The notes below the pieces were generated by a model. It searched no databases. It was given only the letters and a program-made list of their open reading frames with translations, and was not told the DNA's origin. DNA of 64,000 nt, taken from positions 1-64,000 of the forward strand of contig CAYYJN010000002.1 in the NCBI GenBank assembly GCA_964472275.1, read 5' to 3'. Shown here in pieces: positions 58,901 through 64,000 of this stretch. Source of the stretch: JAFDVN01 sp964472275 (GTDB taxonomy: Bacteria; Acidobacteriota; Holophagae; Holophagales; Holophagaceae). Each line of letters opens with the position of its first letter. Positions within the stretch are counted from its first letter, which is position 1. The translations under genes were made by a program, and so were the position numbers.

Positions 58901-61900
58901 ATGTGGCATCCCACCAAGGCGGCGTGCCGGCAGCTCTGGGGGCGGCGGTGGGTGCGGCGCATCACCTACCTGATCGCCGCGGGCATGGGCGTCGCCGCGG
59001 GCGGATCGTGGCTCCTGGACCGGCCCGCCGTCACGCGCTGGGTGATCGGGAAGGCGGACGCGTGGATGGTGGAGAACACCGGCCTCACGCTCTCGGTGGG
59101 CCGCTTCGAATTCCATCCGCTCTTCGGTTCGCTGAGCCTGGACAACCTCGCGCTCGGCGGCGACCTGCTCACCATCCGCCATGTGGAGGCGCGTTTCGAC
59201 ACCTCGTCCCTCTTCGTCGGGACGCCGCATGTCTTCACTTTGCGCGTGGTGGATCCGGTCGCGCGCCTCAGCCCCGACCGCGTCGCGCGCATCCACCTCA
59301 AGCCGCGCCCCAAGTCGGAAGGCGACACGCCGCAGGTCCTGCTCGACCTGCTCAGCATCAGCGGCGCGCGCGTTGAAGTGCTGGAGCCCGTGTGGGGCCT
59401 GCCCAAAGGGGAACTGGGCTTCGACCTGAAGGGCAAGGGTTCAGGTCCAAATCAACTCGGCGTGAATCTCGTGGCGCCGCTGCTCAGGCTCCAAGGCCCG
59501 CGGGGCGAGGAGCGCGGGCGCTTGGATCTGGACGCGGACCTCTCCGATCACTGGTTCGTGCTCAAAGGCCTCCACGGCGAACTGGACAAGAGCCGCGTGA
59601 CGGCCACGGGCGCCTTCGAGCCCCGCGCTTCCCACCGCTTCGAGGTGAAAGCGGACGCCTCCACGGAGCTGGAGCAGATCTTCGGCTGGCTCGGCCAACG
59701 CCCGCCCTTCACCTTCAGCGGCCGGCTCGACACCCAAGCGCAGGCGGAAGGCACGCTGACCCAACCCAAGTGGTCGCTCCACGCTTCAAGCAAGGCGCTC
59801 AAGCCCGGCGACACCCGCTTCGCGCCCGGCGCGTTCGAACTGCGTGGAAGCGGCTCGTTGAAGGAAGCCGCCATCGAGCGCCTCCATTGGGAATCGGCCC
59901 AGGGCACGCTCGACGCCTCGGGCCGATGGGGCGGATCGCGCACGACCGCGCACCTGGACATCCACGGGCTGGCCCTGGACGCCGCGAGCCAAGCGCTCCA
60001 CGCCTCGCCCCTCGCGGGCGCCAAGGCCGATGTGAAGGCGGATGTGCAGGGGCCTTCCGAGCCGAAGGCCATGGCCTCGCCTCTCCATTGGGAAGGCGCC
60101 GCGAAGGTCACCTTCACGCAGGATTCACAACCGGCGGGCGGCTTCGACGCGTCGCTGAAGAACGGAAGAGCCGTCGTCCCCTCCCTCGCCCTTGATCTGC
60201 GCGGGTTGCACGCCGAAGGGCTGGGAGAAGGCCGCCTTGATGGGAAGGGCCTCGCCTCCTTCCAGGCCAAGGGCAACGCCTCGGTGGACGCGGGCACCGT
60301 GGCGGACGCGCTGCGCGGATGGAAGGTGGTGGATCTCGACATGGGCGGCGCGTCGGAAGCCCAGGCCGAGGTGAGCTGGGATCGCGCCACCGGCCTCGCG
60401 CTGCAAGGCGATCTCGCGTCCACGAATCCCCGCTGGCATCACGCGACCGCGGACCGCATGAAGGCCAGCGTGGACATCCACGACGACATCCTCCGCGTGA
60501 AGGACATCCATCTGGAGAAGGGCCAGGGTTCGGGCGACGCCAATCTGCGACTCACCTGGGCCAAGCATCCCGCTGGCGAAGACTTCAACCTGGAAGCCGC
60601 CTTCCAAGACCTGCCGCTGGAAGAAGGCTTGAAGGCCGCGGACCTGGACCTGCCTCTCTCCGGCACCGGCAGCGGAACGGCGCGCCTCCACGGTTCCTAC
60701 GACCACCTCGTCTTGCTGGGACACGCCCAGTTGGCGGATGGACGCGTCTACGGCCTCGCCATCCCGGCGGCTTCCACCGGCTATGACCTGGACTTGAATT
60801 CGTTGAAGCTCCAGATCCAGGATCTGCGCGTCGCGGGCGCGCTCGCCAACCTGGGCGCGCCCGAAGGAAAACCTTCCGGCGATCTGGCCTTGATGGGCGG
60901 CGGGAGTCTGGATCTGAAAGCGCTCACTGCCGATCTCCGCCTGGCGGGACCGGTGGACACCGCGTTGCTGCAGGTGCCGATGCCCCAGGTCCAGGGCCTG
61001 CTGGACCTCCACCTCGACGGACCGCTCGCCTCGTCCTTCGGAGGCTTCTCGCTTCCCGAAGGCGAAGCGCACCTGAAGAACAGCATCGTCTTCTTCCAGG
61101 ATCAGAGTCTCGTGGGGCTGGAGGCGGACCTTGCGCGGAAAGGGCCGAAGGCCATTGTCCAGATCGGGTTCGCTGGGAGGAAGGAGCGGGCGCTGCGGGT
61201 GGATCTCGGCGACCGGAGCCAAGGCCTCTTCGCCCGCGCTCAAGTGAAGCTCGACGCCACCACCGCGCCCACCCAGGCTCTCGCGGCGCAGTTCAGCCGC
61301 GGCGTGCTTCAGGATCTCAGCGTGGACCTGGACGCGGATGGCAACTACGGTCCGAACGGCTTGCGCTGGCAGGGACGGCTCGCGACGCTGAGCGGCGACT
61401 TCGGCGCCTTCGACCTCGCCCAGTCCCGCCCCACGGATCTGCGAGGCACCGAGAAGGCCGCGACCTTGAGCTTGGAATTGGAAGGCCGCCAGAAGGGCGA
61501 GAGCGGCGCGCCATCGGGCCGGGCGTCGCTCGCCGGCACGCTGCCCTTCTCCGCCCACGAGGGCATGGACCTGCGCTCCTCGGGCGCCATGGACCTCGCC
61601 GACTTCAAGGTGATCCTCGACAGCCTGCTCGATGTGGATCCCTACAGCGCGCTCGGCGAAACGAAACCGAAGGGCCACGCCGAGTACGATCTGCGCGCCT
61701 ACGGCACCTACGCCGATCCCTACGCGGATGGCCAGATCCGCCTCGCGGATGGAAGCCTGCGCCTGGGCGGCTATCCGAGCCTGAACCACCTCACCTTCAC
61801 CATGCTCGCCAAGGGCCGCGATCTCACCTTCACCAAAGACAACCCCCTTCGGGCCAGCCTCGCCCAAGGCGCGCTCACGCTGGATGGAACCGCCACCTGG

Positions 61901-62950
61901 GCCTTGGGTGGGCTCTCCAAATACGACTTCAACGCCGCGCTCAAGGGCTTCCAGCTTCGGGATGTGCCGGGACTTGAAGGCGCCGAGGCCGCGGGCGACC
62001 TGGCCGTCACGCTGCGCGGCGATCAGGACGGCGGCCTGCTCAAGGGTCGCGTGGACGCCGAGCGATTGTCCTATCAGGCCGACATCAACCTCTCGGACCT
62101 CATCCTCAAGAGCGCGCTCTCGGAAAGCGGGTTGTCGCTCCTAAATCCGGACGATCCGCTGGATCGCATCGCCCTCGACCTGGATCTCCACCTGTCCCAG
62201 CCGTGGGTCTGCGACACGAACCTCCTCAAGCTGGAAGGACGGCCTGAAGGCTCCTTCAAGGTGCTCGGCACCCTCGCGCATCCGGGCCTCAAGGGCCGCA
62301 TGGATTTCCTCGCCGGCGGCCGCGTGACGAACCTCCTGCCCGCGGGCGATGTGGTCATTGATCGCGGCTATCTCAACTTCACGGACCCCAGCAGCACCGA
62401 CCCCTACATCAACCTCCACGGCACCGTGCAGCTTCCGGGCTACCAAGTGGATCTGGATGTGCACGGCACGCTGAGCAACCTGGACATCGTCCCCAGCTCC
62501 ACGCCCAGCCTGCGGCGGGATGAGATCGTCGCCATCCTCATCCAGCCGGAACTGGCCTCGACCATCGCTTCCACCACGCCGGGCAGTTCGCAAAGCGCGC
62601 TCAGTTCCGGCCTCGCCAGCGCCAGCTCTGGCCTCGTGACCACGCTCGCCCTCGCCACGCTCCAGGAGCAGGTGCGCCGCACCTTCGGCCTCGACCGCGT
62701 GAGCGTGAGCCTGCGCTCGGGAAGCGGCAGCGGCACCGAGCGCGAGATCCAGTTGGGCAAGACCTTCACGCTCTTCGACCGGCGCATCCCGCTCCTGGCC
62801 TTCCAGCGCAAGTCCGGCGAACTCTCCACCGCCGGCGCCACCATCGAGCTGCGTTTCGGCGGCGTCGTCCTCAACCTCGGCGTCGCCCAGACCGCCGGCG
62901 AAGGCGTGAATCCCACCGGCGAGGTCACGCACACCTGGAGCCCGCGGTAG
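58901..62950 (+). CDS. tamB: TamB-like translocation and assembly module protein (DUF490)
   Basis: 1,349 aa AsmA-like periplasmic bridge. One N-terminal membrane helix (ITYLIAAGMGVAAGGSWLL), long repeating beta-sheet region, and the C-terminal DUF490 domain (FKVLGTLAHPGLKGRMDFLAGGRVTNL...RDEIVAILIQPEL...TFGLDRVSVSLRSGSGSGTE...). Start 58901 follows a hairpin-bound GGAG. It is the longest gene in the window and lacks a TamA neighbour here. Confidence 0.92.
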   Translation: MWHPTKAACRQLWGRRWVRRITYLIAAGMGVAAGGSWLLDRPAVTRWVIGKADAWMVENTGLTLSVGRFEFHPLFGSLSLDNLALGGDLLTIRHVEARFDTSSLFVGTPHVFTLRVVDPVARLSPDRVARIHLKPRPKSEGDTPQVLLDLLSISGARVEVLEPVWGLPKGELGFDLKGKGSGPNQLGVNLVAPLLRLQGPRGEERGRLDLDADLSDHWFVLKGLHGELDKSRVTATGAFEPRASHRFEVKADASTELEQIFGWLGQRPPFTFSGRLDTQAQAEGTLTQPKWSLHASSKALKPGDTRFAPGAFELRGSGSLKEAAIERLHWESAQGTLDASGRWGGSRTTAHLDIHGLALDAASQALHASPLAGAKADVKADVQGPSEPKAMASPLHWEGAAKVTFTQDSQPAGGFDASLKNGRAVVPSLALDLRGLHAEGLGEGRLDGKGLASFQAKGNASVDAGTVADALRGWKVVDLDMGGASEAQAEVSWDRATGLALQGDLASTNPRWHHATADRMKASVDIHDDILRVKDIHLEKGQGSGDANLRLTWAKHPAGEDFNLEAAFQDLPLEEGLKAADLDLPLSGTGSGTARLHGSYDHLVLLGHAQLADGRVYGLAIPAASTGYDLDLNSLKLQIQDLRVAGALANLGAPEGKPSGDLALMGGGSLDLKALTADLRLAGPVDTALLQVPMPQVQGLLDLHLDGPLASSFGGFSLPEGEAHLKNSIVFFQDQSLVGLEADLARKGPKAIVQIGFAGRKERALRVDLGDRSQGLFARAQVKLDATTAPTQALAAQFSRGVLQDLSVDLDADGNYGPNGLRWQGRLATLSGDFGAFDLAQSRPTDLRGTEKAATLSLELEGRQKGESGAPSGRASLAGTLPFSAHEGMDLRSSGAMDLADFKVILDSLLDVDPYSALGETKPKGHAEYDLRAYGTYADPYADGQIRLADGSLRLGGYPSLNHLTFTMLAKGRDLTFTKDNPLRASLAQGALTLDGTATWALGGLSKYDFNAALKGFQLRDVPGLEGAEAAGDLAVTLRGDQDGGLLKGRVDAERLSYQADINLSDLILKSALSESGLSLLNPDDPLDRIALDLDLHLSQPWVCDTNLLKLEGRPEGSFKVLGTLAHPGLKGRMDFLAGGRVTNLLPAGDVVIDRGYLNFTDPSSTDPYINLHGTVQLPGYQVDLDVHGTLSNLDIVPSSTPSLRRDEIVAILIQPELASTIASTTPGSSQSALSSGLASASSGLVTTLALATLQEQVRRTFGLDRVSVSLRSGSGSGTEREIQLGKTFTLFDRRIPLLAFQRKSGELSTAGATIELRFGGVVLNLGVAQTAGEGVNPTGEVTHTWSPR

Positions 62951-62962
62951 GGCTTTCGCCCC

Positions 62963-63057
62963 GGCGTCAGACTTCAGGCGTCAGGCTTCGGGCCGCACCG
63001 GTTAAGCTGGAGACCGACGCGCTTCAACCCGACGCCTGACACCCGATGCCCGACGCC
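62963..63057. repeat. Heptad-arm hairpin overlapping the moaD start
   Basis: Left GGCGTCA GACTTCA GGCGTCA GGCTTCG GGCC (62963-62994); right CGACGCC TGACACC CGATGCC CGACGCC (63030-63057). The moaD ATG lies in the third right-arm unit. Confidence 0.9.
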
Positions 63058-63279
63058 CGAATCACCGTCCTCGCCTTCGCCCGCTACCGCGACTTGCTCG
63101 ACTTCGAGCGCGTGGAGCTTCCACTCGCGCCGACGCTGGGCGCACTGCTGGCGGATCCTCGCTTCGCGAAGCTGCCCAAAGACGCGCTGCTGGCTATCAA
63201 TCAGGAATTCGCGGAGCGCGAAACGGCCTTGAAGGATGGCGATGAAGTCGCGCTGCTCCCGCCGGTGAGCGGGGGGTGA
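63046..63279 (+). CDS. moaD: Molybdopterin synthase sulfur carrier subunit
   Basis: 77-aa ubiquitin-fold protein ending in the obligatory GG (LLPPVSGG). Receives the C-terminal thiocarboxylate used for molybdopterin. ITVLAFARYRDLLDFERVEL is the typical start; the first residues MPDAR are encoded by the repeat element, whose unit also supplies the ATG. The stop overlaps the next GTG (GTGA). Confidence 0.9.
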   Translation: MPDARITVLAFARYRDLLDFERVELPLAPTLGALLADPRFAKLPKDALLAINQEFAERETALKDGDEVALLPPVSGG

Positions 63280-63875
63280 GGATGGGTGACTTCTCCAGGA
63301 ACGCGCCCATCAAGCTTGAGTGTGATCGTGTGGATGTGAGGGCGTTTCGCCAGGGTGACGGTCGCGCGCTCTGCGAACTCGTTCAATCCAACCGCGAACG
63401 CCTGACTGAGAGTTTCCCCGGCTCAGTGACTCAATTAACCGACGAGAACGCGGGAGAACACTGGATACAGGCCAAAGCCATCGAGTGGGCGTCCAGGTCT
63501 GGGTTCTGGTACGGGCTGTGGGAAAGAGATTCATCCAGGCTGATCGGACAGATCCAGATCAAGAATGTTGATTGGGTGATTCTCCGGGCGGAGGTGGCCT
63601 ATCTGCTGGATCAGGGATTCGAAGGGAAGGGCTTCATGAGGGAAGTCCTCCCGAAAATTCTCGACACCTGCTTTCAAGGCCTCGGCCTTCAAAAGGTCTT
63701 CTTGAGAACCATCGTCAGCAATGAGCGAAGCGCGCGTCTCGCGACTAGGTTTGGTTTCAAACTTGAAGGGACGCTGCGCCGGGAATTCAAAACTGGACAA
63801 GGCGAACTTGCGGATATCCGCTATTTCGGGCTCTTGAAGGAGGAAGTCATTCTTCGGCCCGATCTCGCACTGTAG
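63276..63875 (+). CDS. GNAT acetyltransferase (RimJ/RimL-like)
   Basis: 199 aa. VDVRAFRQGDGRALCELVQSN at the start, LDQGFEGKGFMREVLPKILD (acetyl-CoA loop) and RLATRFGFKLEGTLRREFK (RimJ-type motif) support N-acetyltransferase function. Alternative ATG at 63282 sits too close to the stop of moaD. Base composition is a little lower in GC than its neighbours. Confidence 0.88.
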   Translation: MRMGDFSRNAPIKLECDRVDVRAFRQGDGRALCELVQSNRERLTESFPGSVTQLTDENAGEHWIQAKAIEWASRSGFWYGLWERDSSRLIGQIQIKNVDWVILRAEVAYLLDQGFEGKGFMREVLPKILDTCFQGLGLQKVFLRTIVSNERSARLATRFGFKLEGTLRREFKTGQGELADIRYFGLLKEEVILRPDLAL

Positions 63876-63909
63876 CGAGCGTGCGTCCCCGCGGGTCTTG
63901 GACGGAATA

Positions 63910-64000
63910 TCAGAGAGCCCGCGCCGTCTCCACGCCGAAGGCTTGCTTGAAGCTGGCCACATCCTCGGGCCGCATGTCGAAGCCGACGGCGGAGCCGGGG
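63910..64000 (-). CDS. C-terminal end of an unidentified gene (runs off window)
   Basis: Only 29 residues and the stop are visible (GFDMRPEDVASFKQAFGVE...), open to the window edge in host-like codons. Not identifiable. Confidence 0.5.
   Translation of the reverse strand, partial: PGSAVGFDMRPEDVASFKQAFGVETARAL

Overview
This window is a high-GC, gene-dense bacterial chromosome segment with two runs of 100 N. Gene content suggests an acidobacterium of the Holophagae (Geothrix/Holophaga) type. Evidence: Gram-negative envelope genes (OmpA-like porin, TonB receptor, TamB, RlpA), the futalosine route to menaquinone (MqnE), a PilT-like ATPase, a dockerin-tailed M4 protease and strong CTC/CTG/GCC/GGC codon preference. 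The phylum is inferred from gene style, not from a marker comparison.

Layout. 1-6.1 kb (minus): 5' part of ileS, mscL, an OmpA-family protein, then a biotin carrier protein and biotin carboxylase of an acyl-CoA carboxylase, with duplicated gene ends around both. 6.1-10 kb (plus): a small lipoprotein, a secreted M4 metalloprotease and a second lipoprotein. 10-17.6 kb: coaBC, rpoZ, a flavin amine oxidoreductase, mqnE, 5-formyl-THF cyclo-ligase, purN, pta, two unknown proteins and tRNA-Thr(CGU). 17.6-25 kb: prolyl oligopeptidase, PIN-PhoH ATPase, tyrS, a DUF4388/SPOR protein and RlpA. 25-33.2 kb: an alpha/beta hydrolase, CapA-like protein, radical SAM protein, thioesterase, acyl-CoA dehydrogenase, VOC protein, and sucD/sucC separated by a small membrane protein. 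33-42.4 kb: PilT-like ATPase, polyprenyl synthase, YajQ, Nudix, uridine kinase, and the threonine-to-glycine pair tdh and kbl split by a Phd/PIN toxin-antitoxin pair and a lower-GC orphan gene. 42.4-49 kb: an asparagine-synthetase-like class II synthetase paralogue behind an Asn-codon attenuator, larB, larE, a TonB receptor and an SCP2 protein. 49-64 kb: zinc ribbon, FMN reductase, class I aldolase, an isopropylmalate-synthase-like protein, dnaG, rpoD, an MFS exporter, a Ser/Thr kinase, TamB, MoaD and an acetyltransferase.

What stands out. (1) A 29-codon leader peptide with four Asn codons in five positions, followed by competing hairpins and a T-tailed terminator, lies directly in front of the asparagine-synthetase-like gene: a textbook ribosome-mediated attenuator, apparently sensing asparagine. 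(2) Intergenic regions carry long hairpins whose arms are tandem short words: heptads (GGCNTCN), nonamers (CRCAGATTN) and octamers (CRCRAAGN). Some supply start or stop codons of adjacent genes (moaD, larE, larB). (3) Three genes (biotin carrier, biotin carboxylase, rpoD) have a terminus duplicated on the far side of a small palindromic spacer; in rpoD the two 3'-end copies encode the same peptide with different codons. (4) The second N run is flanked by an identical 55-bp sequence; collapsing it restores one intact reading frame, so that gap is an assembly artefact.

Almost everything else is ordinary housekeeping. No prophage, insertion sequence or CRISPR array was seen.
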